Program-made: the position numbers and the translations under genes | The notes under the pieces: generated by a model | What the model was told of the DNA's origin: nothing | Databases searched by the model: none | The model's input: the letters and a program-made list of their open reading frames with translations, nothing else | Assembly: GCF_000407365.1 (NCBI RefSeq) | Contig: NZ_ASVU01000001.1 | Coordinates: forward strand, 1,149,501 to 1,213,500 | Source: Enterococcus asini ATCC 700915 | GTDB lineage: Bacteria; Bacillota; Bacilli; Lactobacillales; Enterococcaceae | Length of the DNA: 64,000 nt | Direction of reading: 5' to 3' | Part shown: positions 1 through 8,267 of the stretch, one piece after another | Numbering within the stretch: the first letter of the stretch is position 1 | Layout of the letters: the number at the start of each line of letters is the position of its first letter

Positions 1-767
1 TGAGCAGCTTCAAAGTTTTCATACGCTTTTGATGGATAGACTTCTTCTTTTTTGAGTGAGGCGTGAAACGATTCGATACCGGCATTGTCATACGGACAGC
101 CTTTACGACTAAAGGAGTGCCGAATGTTCAATTCTTTCAACTTTGCCTCATAGGCTTCGCTAGTGTACTGAGAACCCAAGTCTGAGTGGATGATCAAGTT
201 CTCGGAGGGCGTGTGGTTTAAGAGCGCATGGTCAAGGGTTTCGATAACCAGTTCTTTCGTCATCTGCTTGCCAAACTTCCAACCGATGATTTTCTTTGTG
301 TGAAGATCTTGGATGGTGGAAAGATAGGTCCAGCCATCTTTTAGGGTATGAATATAGGTAATGTCTGTCACCCATTTTTGATTGATCGACGTAGTGGTAA
401 AATCTTGGTTTAACAGGTTTTTACGTCCTTCACTTTTAACTTTTGCTTGTTTGCCAGGCTTGTACTTCTTGAGGGTGATTGAACGCAAGCCTAATTTTCT
501 CATCAGTATTTGTACTTTCTTTAGGGACAAGGTCTCGCCACGGCCAACAAGAATCTTATGAATTTTGGGCGCACCATAGATACCCTTGTTTTCAAAGTAG
601 ATTCCTGAAATCAAGCGGTTTAAGCGTTTGTTTTCTGATTGGCGCTTGGAAGGCTTCTTTTTCTTCCAGTCATAGTAGCTGGATTTCGGTGCTTCCAAAA
701 CGGTACACATTTGTTTTACGTCATGATCATGAACATTTGATTGAATAAATTCGAAGACATCACTCAT
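1..767 (-). CDS. IS3-family transposase OrfB, partial (copy A)
   Basis: DDE integrase-type transposase, the catalytic half of an IS3-family OrfAB enzyme. The visible 255 residues match copy B (3112-3987) without an obvious difference. The HTH_21 region, the rve core with the first Asp (WVTDITYI), the second Asp (HSDLGSQYT) and the Glu (NAGIESFH) are all present. Only about 36 C-terminal codons lie off the window. The start is an ATG two bases after the orfA stop, in the -1 frame, so most of the enzyme is expected as an OrfAB frameshift product. Confidence 0.93.
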   Translation of the reverse strand, partial: MSDVFEFIQSNVHDHDVKQMCTVLEAPKSSYYDWKKKKPSKRQSENKRLNRLISGIYFENKGIYGAPKIHKILVGRGETLSLKKVQILMRKLGLRSITLKKYKPGKQAKVKSEGRKNLLNQDFTTTSINQKWVTDITYIHTLKDGWTYLSTIQDLHTKKIIGWKFGKQMTKELVIETLDHALLNHTPSENLIIHSDLGSQYTSEAYEAKLKELNIRHSFSRKGCPYDNAGIESFHASLKKEEVYPSKAYENFEAA

Positions 768-769
768 TT

Positions 770-1033
770 TTACTTTTGAGCGAATATGGTTAAAGCCTTT
801 TTTAGGATAGTGTTTTCCTCCTGCATGCGGGCCATTTCCTTTTTCATTGCTAGGATTTCTGCCTTAGTCATGCCGGTTGCTTCATTCTTTGTATAAAGCT
901 TCTTCCAACGATAAATCGTTTGTGTAGCGATACCATATTGCGCTGCCAGTTCCTCGACCGATTGGCCAGACTGGTTTAAATCTAAGATCATCTTCTTAAA
1001 GTCTTCATCAAATTTTTTCTTGGCTTTTGCCAT
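770..1033 (-). CDS. IS3-family transposase OrfA (copy A)
   Basis: A helix-turn-helix protein of 87 residues that recognises the element ends. The HTH_Tnp_1 domain spans about residues 1-55 (SVEELAAQYGIATQTIYRWKK). A leucine-zipper-like helix follows (KKEMARMQEENTILKKAL). I chose the ATG at 1033 because AAGGA lies about ten bases upstream; an in-frame GTG at 1042 is too close to that site. A run of six A followed by G near the 3' end is a typical IS3 -1 slippage site leading into orfB. Confidence 0.92.
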   Translation of the reverse strand: MAKAKKKFDEDFKKMILDLNQSGQSVEELAAQYGIATQTIYRWKKLYTKNEATGMTKAEILAMKKEMARMQEENTILKKALTIFAQK

Positions 1034-1058
1034 CGTGGACACGTCCTTTTCTTAGTAG

Positions 1059-1388
1059 TTAGATTCTACCAAATCGTGTCCATGAAATCATCCTAACATC
1101 AGTCCATATACCTTCTACTGGGAAAGAAGTCCAATCAACAACTTCTTCGTAGTTTCTACTTCGCACATAATCTGCAAATCTTTTGTTATAAAAAAGTCGC
1201 AATTCAAAACATTCCAGATTGGTTTTTCTTTTGCCATTGTATTTATAGATCACCTGATAATAAATACCACAATTGCACAAACGAAATTCTTCATATCCAT
1301 ATTTTTCGAATACAGCCATAACATCAAGGAAGTTCTTTTGAGCTCTTGCTTCCTTTGAAACAATTCTATCGAAATAAGATAACTTCAA
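1059..1388 (-). CDS. Unknown small protein, 3' end replaced by the IS
   Basis: A 109-residue frame starting at TTG behind GAGGAG. I do not recognise the family. It is rich in aromatic and charged residues (FRLCNCGIYYQVIYKYNGK). The last dozen residues (from VRMISWTRF) are encoded inside the insertion sequence, so the native C-terminus is lost. It lies 35 bases after a ribbon-helix-helix gene and after the methyltransferase fragment, all on the minus strand. It was probably the last gene of the operon that carried the restriction-modification gene. The function is unknown. Confidence 0.6.
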   Translation of the reverse strand: MKLSYFDRIVSKEARAQKNFLDVMAVFEKYGYEEFRLCNCGIYYQVIYKYNGKRKTNLECFELRLFYNKRFADYVRSRNYEEVVDWTSFPVEGIWTDVRMISWTRFGRI

Positions 1389-1423
1389 TTTTTGTTACTC
1401 CTCATTACTTACTTTTACTGATA

Positions 1424-1612
1424 TTAGTTATTGTTACTTTCTTCAGCTCGTTTCATTTTTTCGTTGTAGTCCTCAACATAAGCTTCAACGGCTCTTTCAA
1501 TAGCTACCGTTTTAGGCTGTCCAGACTCTTCGCAAAATGCTTCAAGCTTGTCATATATTGTTTTGTCCATTCGGATTGAGAATGGCTTGCTGTCTTTTTT
1601 TTGTCTTGCCAT
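1424..1612 (-). CDS. Ribbon-helix-helix (CopG/Arc-type) DNA-binding protein
   Basis: A 62-residue basic protein. Residues 10-50 (PFSIRMDKTIYDKLEAFCEESG, then KTVAIERAVEAYVEDY) fit a ribbon-helix-helix fold, with one beta strand making DNA contacts and two helices for dimerisation. A strong AAGGAGGAG site precedes the ATG. The gene starts 12 bases after the stop of the methyltransferase fragment, so it was co-transcribed with it. Such proteins usually act as local repressors, and control of the restriction-modification gene is a reasonable inference. No operator could be assigned. Confidence 0.75.
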   Translation of the reverse strand: MARQKKDSKPFSIRMDKTIYDKLEAFCEESGQPKTVAIERAVEAYVEDYNEKMKRAEESNNN

Positions 1613-1624
1613 ACATTCTCCTCC

Positions 1625-2779
1625 TTATTCCATTGGTTTTACCATTGTATCAATCATTTGAATTTCATCTTCTGAAAGACCATATTTCTGATACAACTGA
1701 GCATCAATATTAGAAGGAGTTTCTTTCCAATTTATAGTTGAACTGTTTGTGAAGTCTAACAAAGGAACAAACCTATAAACATTTTGGGAAATATTCTGAG
1801 AAACCTTTAAGATACCAATCATGAATCTAAAGAATTTTGTTGTCATATATTTTTGAAGATTCACGGCTTCTTCTTTAGTGTCAAAGCATCCGATTGGAAT
1901 AAGTGAATCTGTACAAGCAGATTGAGGCTTACCAATATATGCTTTTCCAATTATAGCAACAGGCTTTTCATTGTTAAGAATTCCAGCTCCACCATTGCCT
2001 TTTGAAGTAAATACTTTCCACTTATCTGCAATTTCCAGATTCTTACTAATATTGGTTTTTGACGTATACTTTATTTCTTCGTGAGCACAACGTAATTCGT
2101 AAGCACCTTCAAAGTATTTATCAGAAGTAATCTTCTTTAACTCGCTTTCTTTACCAACTATGCCAAAAGCATTTCTTCCTTGGGTTATAGTCATCATTGA
2201 AACAAAGTCAGATGCAGATCTAACTTTATTTAACACATTAACAAATCCATTCATTGAAAGAATTATATCTAATCCATCTTCAAATAATGGACGAGAAATG
2301 CAATCTTTCATTTCGCTTGTACACTCATAGAAGTTTACATCTCCATTGTGAGATTGCTTGTACAAGAAATAGTTAACTCCTCCCGCTATTTCTACGCCAT
2401 TAAAGATGTCCTTGTTGTTTGGATAGTGATAAATAGCTTCAAAATGTTGTTTGTCACTAATAAACTCTCTCAACTTGATAAATGATTTATCTTGTGCATC
2501 TGCAGTAAACCATCTAGAAGGTGTAATCAATGAAACATATTCTGCACCTAATGTTATGGATTGCTGTATAAAAGTTGGGAACATCTGTTTAGAAAGAGAT
2601 GCATTTTCATCACTATTTGAAATATTACTTTGATAAGGTGGATTACCTACTATCGCATCAAATTTCATTTCTCCTCCTCCTTTATTCCAGAAGTTCGCTC
2701 TTAACACTCTTTTTCTAAATTGTTCAGGCTTATTCTGCAATATATTCAATAAATCATCGAAACAATGAGCATTAACCTG
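1625..2779 (-). pseudogene. Helicase-methyltransferase (type ISP/IIG-like R-M) fragment: methylase motif IV and target recognition part
   Basis: An open frame that has no native start and runs from the insertion sequence boundary. The protein opens VNAHCFDDLLN, then MKFDAIVGNPPYQ. NPPY is the amino-methyltransferase motif IV of N6-adenine methylases. The roughly 300 residues that follow (LITPSRWFTADAQDKSF, GGVNYFLYK, then a divergent C-terminal half) resemble the rest of the methylase and a target-recognition domain. The first open codon that could start is a TTG at 2749, but coding similarity clearly extends upstream of it to the IS edge. The matching upstream half lies on the plus strand at 4017-5867. 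This piece alone lacks the AdoMet-binding motif I, so it is very probably inactive. Confidence 0.8.
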
Positions 2780-2845
2780 ATGTTAGGATGATTTCATGGA
2801 CACGATTTGGTAGAATCTAACTACTAAGAAAAGGACGTGTCCACG

Positions 2846-3109
2846 ATGGCAAAAGCCAAGAAAAAATTTGATGAAGACTTTAAGAAGATGATCTTAGATT
2901 TAAACCAGTCTGGCCAATCGGTCGAGGAACTGGCAGCGCAATATGGTATCGCTACACAAACGATTTATCGTTGGAAGAAGCTTTATACAAAGAATGAAGC
3001 AACCGGCATGACTAAGGCAGAAATCCTAGCAATGAAAAAGGAAATGGCCCGCATGCAGGAGGAAAACACTATCCTAAAAAAGGCTTTAACCATATTCGCT
3101 CAAAAGTAA
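2846..3109 (+). CDS. IS3-family transposase OrfA (copy B)
   Basis: An 87-residue helix-turn-helix protein that appears identical to the copy at 770-1033, with an HTH core and a C-terminal leucine-zipper-like helix. The ATG is preceded by AAGGA at about ten bases. Near the 3' end a run of six A plus G (3076-3082) gives an IS3-type slippage site. In the -1 frame the sequence stays open from there into orfB (KKGFNHIRSKVK then MSD), so an OrfAB fusion can be made. Confidence 0.92.
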   Translation: MAKAKKKFDEDFKKMILDLNQSGQSVEELAAQYGIATQTIYRWKKLYTKNEATGMTKAEILAMKKEMARMQEENTILKKALTIFAQK

Positions 3110-3111
3110 AA

Positions 3112-3987
3112 ATGAGTGATGTCTTCGAATTTATTCAATCAAATGTTCATGATCATGACGTAAAACAAATGTGTACCGTTTTGGAAGCACCGAAATCCAG
3201 CTACTATGACTGGAAGAAAAAGAAGCCTTCCAAGCGCCAATCAGAAAACAAACGCTTAAACCGCTTGATTTCAGGAATCTACTTTGAAAACAAGGGTATC
3301 TATGGTGCGCCCAAAATTCATAAGATTCTTGTTGGCCGTGGCGAGACCTTGTCCCTAAAGAAAGTACAAATACTGATGAGAAAATTAGGCTTGCGTTCAA
3401 TCACCCTCAAGAAGTACAAGCCTGGCAAACAAGCAAAAGTTAAAAGTGAAGGACGTAAAAACCTGTTAAACCAAGATTTTACCACTACGTCGATCAATCA
3501 AAAATGGGTGACAGACATTACCTATATTCATACCCTAAAAGATGGCTGGACCTATCTTTCCACCATCCAAGATCTTCACACAAAGAAAATCATCGGTTGG
3601 AAGTTTGGCAAGCAGATGACGAAAGAACTGGTTATCGAAACCCTTGACCATGCGCTCTTAAACCACACGCCCTCCGAGAACTTGATCATCCACTCAGACT
3701 TGGGTTCTCAGTACACTAGCGAAGCCTATGAGGCAAAGTTGAAAGAATTGAACATTCGGCACTCCTTTAGTCGTAAAGGCTGTCCGTATGACAATGCCGG
3801 TATCGAATCGTTTCACGCCTCACTCAAAAAAGAAGAAGTCTATCCATCAAAAGCGTATGAAAACTTTGAAGCTGCTCATTTAGCGTTATTTCAATACATT
3901 GAAGGATTTTACAATCGCAAGCGAATCCATAGTAGTATTAATTATTTAACACCAAATCAGATGGAAGAGTTGGCATTGCAAGCTTAG
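3112..3987 (+). CDS. IS3-family transposase OrfB (copy B)
   Basis: A 291-residue DDE transposase. An N-terminal helix-turn-helix region (IYFENKGIYGAPKIHKIL, HTH_21) precedes the retroviral integrase-like core: Asp in WVTDITYI, Asp in HSDLGSQYTS, and Glu in NAGIESFHASLKKEEV, with IS3-like spacing. The C-terminal FYNRKRIHSSINYLTP is typical of the family. The length is full and no lesion is visible. It is probably active mainly as the OrfAB frameshift fusion. Confidence 0.95.
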   Translation: MSDVFEFIQSNVHDHDVKQMCTVLEAPKSSYYDWKKKKPSKRQSENKRLNRLISGIYFENKGIYGAPKIHKILVGRGETLSLKKVQILMRKLGLRSITLKKYKPGKQAKVKSEGRKNLLNQDFTTTSINQKWVTDITYIHTLKDGWTYLSTIQDLHTKKIIGWKFGKQMTKELVIETLDHALLNHTPSENLIIHSDLGSQYTSEAYEAKLKELNIRHSFSRKGCPYDNAGIESFHASLKKEEVYPSKAYENFEAAHLALFQYIEGFYNRKRIHSSINYLTPNQMEELALQA

Positions 3988-4016
3988 TTCCTAGCTACCA
4001 CCTACATTTTTTTTGC

Positions 4017-5867
4017 GAGATTTCCACAGGGCTTCAACTTCATCGCTTCGATCAGCGGTCAAACGGTTTTGGTTTGACGGCTGGTCGAAACGATGAGATA
4101 CTAACCCGCTGGAATCTCGAAAAAATTCTCACAAATCGTGTCCGAGGTATTGACTCAAATCCAACTGGTGATTTCAGCGTTGATTATGCTGATATGCCTG
4201 TTGGTGCTGAAATTGGGGATTTTGTACATGAATCCGATGTATGGTCTTTCCTTAACCTTATGACAAAGGAAAGTGAAGATAGCTATTATCCATACAGCAA
4301 CGATGAATACAGAGCCTTATTCAAACATTCTCTTTGGATGGTGCCTGGTGTCAAAGAAGCCAGAGCATTAAAGAAATTGATGTTAAAGCACCCAGTCTTT
4401 GGCTGTGGTCAGTTTAACATTGTCAATGTTGCTGGTAATGGTGACGAGGAAGAAGCATCAGAAGAAGCACTTAAAAAGGTTCGTAAAGCCATTAAAGATG
4501 CTGGGGATGATTACACAATTACCTTATCTTGTGGCAAGCTGACAACTGGTGTTACCGTCAAGGAATGGACTGCTGTATTTATGCTTGCAGGATCGTATTC
4601 GACTTCTGCCGCAAACTACTTGCAGACAATATTCCGTGTTCAGAGTCCTTGCAATGAAAACGGTAAGATAAAGGAAAATGCTTATGTATTTGACTTTGCA
4701 CCAGACAGAACTTTGAAAATGGTATCTTCTGCTGTATCGGTATCTTCCAAAGCTGGAAAGACAAAGATCGGTGATAAGCAGATTATGGGAAAATTCTTGA
4801 ACTACTGCCCTGTTATCGGCATTAGTGGTTCAGAAATGCAAGAATACTCTGCAACCGTTCTTCTTCAGCAATTAAAGAGAGCTTATGCCGATAAGGTTGT
4901 TAGAAACGGATTTGATGATAGCAACCTTTACAATGATGAACTGTTCAAACTTCAAGCCGTAGATATTAAGAAGTTTGATGAATTGAAAGGTATTATCGGA
5001 TCTTCAAAAGCTCAGCCTAAAGCAAAAGATATTACTGTCAATGATCAGGGCTTAACAAACGAGGAATACGAAGAAGCCGAAAAGCTTAATAAGAAAAAGA
5101 AGAAAGAACTTACACCAGAGGAAAAAGCACGACTTGAAGAATTAAAACGACTCAAGAAAGTTCGTAACGATGCAATCAGTATTCTTAGAGGTATTTCTAT
5201 AAGAATGCCATTGCTGATTTATGGTGCTGATATTCCTTATGACGAAGAAATTACCTTAGACAAATTTGTTGATGTTGTAGATGATTCTTCTTGGGATGAG
5301 TTTATGCCTACTGGTGTAACTAAAGAGAAGTTCAAGGAATTCCAAAAGTATTACGATGAAGAAGTCTTCATTGCAGCTGGTCGCAGAATTAGAAATATTG
5401 CAAGAGAAGCAGATACTTTGGATCCTACTGAACGAGTTATAAAGATTGCAAGTCTGTTCAGTTACTTCAAGAATCCTGATAAAGAGACTGTTCTTACTCC
5501 ATGGAGAGTAGTGAATATGCATATGAGTGATACTCTTGGTGGTTGGGATTTCTGGGACGAACAGCATGCCGATACTTTAGACTCTCCTCGATTTGTTGAT
5601 CGTGGTGAAGTAACAGCAAAAACATTCGGAAAGAATGATGCTCAGATACTTGAAATAAACAGCAAAACAGGCCTTTATCCTTTGTATGTTGCTTATAGTT
5701 TTTATAGAAACAAGCTTGAAGCTTTGCATAAAGATGAAGTGTCTGAAGAGACAAAACAAAGATTATGGAATAAATCAATTGAAGAAAATATATACGTTAT
5801 ATGCAAAACGCCGATGGCTAAGGCTATTACGAAAAGAACATTAACTGGATATGGTTCAGTAAAGGTT
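4017..5867 (+). pseudogene. Helicase-methyltransferase (type ISP/IIG-like R-M) fragment: helicase C-terminal half, coupler and methylase motif I
   Basis: The frame is open from the insertion sequence to 5948, but coding that fits the family stops near 5867; the last 27 codons are read from the next IS. It carries superfamily-2 helicase motif V (KLTTGVTVKEW) and motif VI (YLQTIFRVQSP), then a long charged coupler (EEYEEAEKLNKKKKKE). A methylase motif I-like segment (QILEINSKTGLYPLY) comes near the end. Walker A/B helicase motifs and any nuclease domain are missing and were lost upstream at the IS junction. No native start is visible; TTG 4074 is only the first possible start codon. The remainder of the methylase is at 1625-2779 on the other strand. 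Confidence 0.8.
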
Positions 5868-5908
5868 GGATTTGAGTCAATATCTTGGACACATTTTAGT
5901 AGAGACGG

Positions 5909-6730
5909 TTACGCCATTTTTTCTTTTGCTAACTCTTCAAACTCCTGAGGGGTTAGATAGTGAATCGAGCTGTGAATTCGATTCCGGTTATAAAATCCTT
6001 CAATGTAACTAAATAGTGCTCGATTCGCTTCTTCGAAGTCTGAGTAAGTCGTCGTGTATACTTCTTCTTTTTTCAATGATGCATGGAAGGACTCAATTCC
6101 TGCATTATCATAGGGTGTTCCTTTGCGACTATAGGAATGTCTTATTTTATTGTTTTCAAGCCAACTTTCCACTTCGATTGCTGTATATTGACTACCTAAA
6201 TCGGTGTGTAGAATCATTCCTTCTGGAATGTGGTACCGTTGTTTCGCTTGATTGAGTGTTTGTAACACACAATCGACAGTCATTCGCTTAGAAAATGTAT
6301 AGCTAATAATCTTTTTCGTGTGTAAATCCATAATTGAAGATAAGTAACACCAACCATTTTTCTTAGTTGGAATGTAGGTGATATCAGCTACCCATTTTTC
6401 ACAGATAGTTTTAGTAGAAAAGTCCTGATTTAAGATGTTCTCTTTTAAAACAACCGGCTGAACAGACCGTTGAGGTCTGTATTTCTTAACCACAATTGAC
6501 CTTAGATTTAATTGTTTCATCAATTTTTGAACATGCTTAAGAGATACTGAAATTCCTTCTTTTAGCAACACTTGATGGATTTTTGTTGCACCATATCTCT
6601 GTTTATGATCAAAAAAGATCGTTGAAATCTTCTTTTTCAATTGGTTATTTCTGACTTCTGTAGCTGTTAACGATTTATTTTTATAAAAATAGTAGACGCT
6701 CCTAGGAATTTCTAATAACCGACACAACAA
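5909..6730 (-). CDS. IS3-family transposase OrfB (second element)
   Basis: A DDE transposase of at least 273 residues. Catalytic residues are in WVADITYI, HTDLGSQYTA and NAGIESFHASLKKEEV, and the C-terminus FYNRNRIHSSIHYLTP is family-typical. The only start inside is a TTG without a good ribosome site. Upstream, the frame stays open back to the A7 run of orfA (about 6817), reading through SLVRFIEKWCKDYT. The product is therefore most likely made only as an OrfAB fusion by -1 slippage. It is about 60 percent similar by eye to the OrfB of the other element. Confidence 0.9.
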   Translation of the reverse strand: MLCRLLEIPRSVYYFYKNKSLTATEVRNNQLKKKISTIFFDHKQRYGATKIHQVLLKEGISVSLKHVQKLMKQLNLRSIVVKKYRPQRSVQPVVLKENILNQDFSTKTICEKWVADITYIPTKKNGWCYLSSIMDLHTKKIISYTFSKRMTVDCVLQTLNQAKQRYHIPEGMILHTDLGSQYTAIEVESWLENNKIRHSYSRKGTPYDNAGIESFHASLKKEEVYTTTYSDFEEANRALFSYIEGFYNRNRIHSSIHYLTPQEFEELAKEKMA

Positions 6731-6780
6731 AGAAACAGTGTAATCCTTACACCATTTTTCAATGAATCGGACAAGTGACT

Positions 6781-7044
6781 TCAGGTCTTTCGAGAGAATA
6801 TGGCTGCGGCTTTTTTTAATATTTCAAGTTCCTCTTTCAAACGAGCATTTTCTTTTCTCAAATCAGCCGCTTCTTTTCCGGTTAGTCCTGTGGACGGATC
6901 AGGTAAGTATAAATTCTTCCACTTATAAATCGTCGCTTCAGCTAAGCCATATTCTTTCGCCAACCCTCGAACAGAACGTCCAGTTTGATTTAGTTCAACA
7001 ATCATCTGTTTAAAATTTTCTTCATATCGGGTCATAAAATCCAT
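6781..7044 (-). CDS. IS3-family transposase OrfA (second element)
   Basis: A helix-turn-helix protein of 84-87 residues (SVRGLAKEYGLAEATIYKWKN) with a C-terminal zipper-like helix (KENARLKEELEILKKAA). Two in-frame ATGs, at 7044 and 7035, follow GAGAGG; the second has the better spacing. A run of seven A at 6811-6817 (minus strand) forms the slippage site for OrfAB production. Confidence 0.9.
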   Translation of the reverse strand: MDFMTRYEENFKQMIVELNQTGRSVRGLAKEYGLAEATIYKWKNLYLPDPSTGLTGKEAADLRKENARLKEELEILKKAAAIFSRKT

Positions 7045-7217
7045 CCTCTCGTAGATAAGTTTAATTTATTTCTGTCTCTACGAAAAGATGTCTAAGATTT
7101 GATACTAACACTACATCTACCGATAGCTTTTCCAGAAATGCCTGTATTTATCACATAAGTATCGGTATTTTTCCTTAATACTATTTTGACATTGGTTTAT
7201 CACCTAATTATGTGAAA

Positions 7218-7799
7218 TTAAGCATAATTTGAAAAGTCATCGTCTATTGGAAACTCTTGTTCTATTAAATCTAATTCTTCTTCAAGTGTCTTTTTATCAG
7301 GTATAGGTAACAACTTAACATCCGAAACAGACTCCCCAGTTCTGGCTCTTTCATTACATTCTCGCCTTGACTTTCTTTGTTGGTTTACTTCTTCATAGGC
7401 ATATACAATAAAACGATCTACAAGAACTTGAAATCCATACATAGTACTTGTATCAACAATACAGAAATAATTGAGATGGAGTAATTCTCTATAACACTTC
7501 TCAACCGTTTCTAATTCAAGATCGTACTTGCATGCAAATTGTGCTAATAGACCTTTTACCTCGTATTCGTCAATATAGAAGCCGTTATGTAGTATCTGTG
7601 TTCTTAGAAACATATACAAGGACATCGGTATTAGCTTAAACTTTCTTTGGATAGCTCGGAATTGAGGGTTATCAATCATTTGAATATCAGTGCTTATATA
7701 GTTAATTTTGCTTATGTAAGTAGTCTTTCTGTAAGTTTCATCAATTGTATAGATTATTTCGGGTGTAATAGCTTTTCCTTTTTGATAGATTTTTGCCAT
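7218..7799 (-). CDS. Unknown protein, replication-initiator-like (Lin1244/DUF4373-type N-terminus)
   Basis: A 193-residue protein behind a strong AAAGGAG site. Residues 40-110 (FRAIQRKFKLIPMSLYMFLR, then ILHNGFYIDEYEVKGLLAQF) look like the winged-helix N-terminal domain found in phage and plasmid DnaD/Lin1244-type proteins. The C-terminal part is charged, with an acidic tail (EEELDLIEQEFPIDDD). The resemblance is by pattern only. It sits next to a repeat-rich gap with DnaA-box-like sequences, which suits a replication role for the accessory element. GC content is low, as in the rest of this segment. Confidence 0.6.
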   Translation of the reverse strand: MAKIYQKGKAITPEIIYTIDETYRKTTYISKINYISTDIQMIDNPQFRAIQRKFKLIPMSLYMFLRTQILHNGFYIDEYEVKGLLAQFACKYDLELETVEKCYRELLHLNYFCIVDTSTMYGFQVLVDRFIVYAYEEVNQQRKSRRECNERARTGESVSDVKLLPIPDKKTLEEELDLIEQEFPIDDDFSNYA

Positions 7800-7973
7800 A
7801 TCATAAATCTCCTTTCAAATTAAAACGTTTTTATTATTAAGGTCAGAGAAACCAAATATCCATATTTTCAAATCCTTTGCAGTCTAAAAGTAATTAGTTA
7901 AATAAAGTATTTAGTATGAGTAATAGTAAATAGTAAGTGTGTATATACACATGGTTATACATAAAGAAGCGTC

Positions 7974-8088
7974 AAAAAAAGACGCAAGTATGTTAAAGAA
8001 CCCTTTAGTCATACTTACGCCTTAAAAAACGCTCTATATTCAATAAGTAAATTTAACCCTTCTAATTGATTTCTCTATGTATATTTTA
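7974..8088 (-). ncRNA. Possible small RNA (promoter and intrinsic terminator without a long ORF)
   Basis: On the minus strand a promoter-like TTTGTG-17-TATAAT (8095-8123) is followed about 75 bases later by a hairpin (GCGTAAGTATG pairing with CATACTTGC, 7984-8020) and seven U (7974-7980). A small frame beginning MTKGFFNIL starts inside the hairpin but runs past the terminator, so a non-coding transcript is the simpler reading. In plasmids such units often are antisense regulators of replication; that role is an inference. Confidence 0.35.
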
Positions 8089-8159
8089 CCTCTGATTATA
8101 GTTAATACAAGAGAGTTCACAAAGTGTTCAGAAACAAAGAAAAACTGTTAAAAGCAGTC

Positions 8160-8213
8160 ATTCACAGTCTTTGTATTCACAGTTATTAAAATTCACAGTT
8201 ATTTATTCACGTT
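8160..8213. repeat. Four iteron-like direct repeats resembling DnaA boxes
   Basis: Copies of ATTCACAGT or ATTCACGTT start at 8160, 8175, 8191 and 8205, a spacing of 14-16 bases. Read as nine-base boxes, two copies differ from the DnaA consensus TTATNCACA at a single position (GTATTCACA and TTATTCACG). Surroundings are very AT-rich. Together with the neighbouring 193-residue gene this may be a remnant replication origin of the accessory element. Confidence 0.45.
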
Positions 8214-8233
8214 TATATTTACAGCAACCATAC

Positions 8234-8267
8234 AAAAAGAAAGGGCTGGTCTATTCGACCAACCCTT
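8234..8267 (-). terminator. Intrinsic terminator
   Basis: An eleven-base stem (AAGGGTTGGTC / GACCAGCCCTT in the minus orientation, one G-U pair) with loop GAATA, followed by TTTCTTTTT. It lies directly downstream of a stop codon at 8291-8293 belonging to a truncated gene end (see findings) and now terminates the broken rnfC transcript. Confidence 0.85.

Larger units (their letters stand above)
1..1100 (-). mobile_element. IS3-family insertion sequence, copy A (cut by window edge)
   Basis: Nearly identical, in inverted orientation, to the element at 2781 onward, with a constant coordinate sum of 3879. It carries orfA and an orfB missing its C-terminal end beyond position 1. The 5' terminal sequence in the minus orientation starts TGTTAGGATG at 1098, possibly with two or three more shared bases (TGA). 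The two copies bracket the 1101-2780 segment as a long inverted repeat, which can support inversion by homologous recombination. Confidence 0.93.
2781..4016 (+). mobile_element. IS3-family insertion sequence, copy B (complete)
   Basis: A complete copy with orfA and orfB in overlapping phase. The left end TGTTAGGATG at 2781 is shared with copy A and is close to the left end of the second element (TGTTAGTATC at 7110). The inner part of the terminal repeat (TGGACACGATTTGGTAG) also resembles that of the second element. The right end is not certain: it lies somewhere between the orfB stop (3987) and about 4060. The methyltransferase fragment lies on one side and the helicase fragment on the other. 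Confidence 0.9.
5867..7110 (-). mobile_element. Second IS3-family insertion sequence
   Basis: An element of about 1.24 kb, related to but distinct from the two copies on its left. Imperfect inverted ends are visible: minus-strand 5' end TGTTAGTATC at 7110, then ATCTTAGACAT...GTAGAGACAG; right end around 5867-5908 with ATCTTGGACAC...GTAGAGACGG. The flanking bases (AAGGT on the left, CTACA on the right) do not match, so no target duplication is present. This suggests later recombination. Confidence 0.88.

Noticed and set aside
5868-5948. Native C-terminus of the helicase fragment
   Set aside because: These codons lie inside the second insertion sequence (they include its terminal repeat), so they are not part of the original protein.
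8160-8213. CRISPR array
   Set aside because: Repeats are only 8-9 bases with 14-16 base period and no distinct spacers or cas genes; iteron-like repeats fit better.
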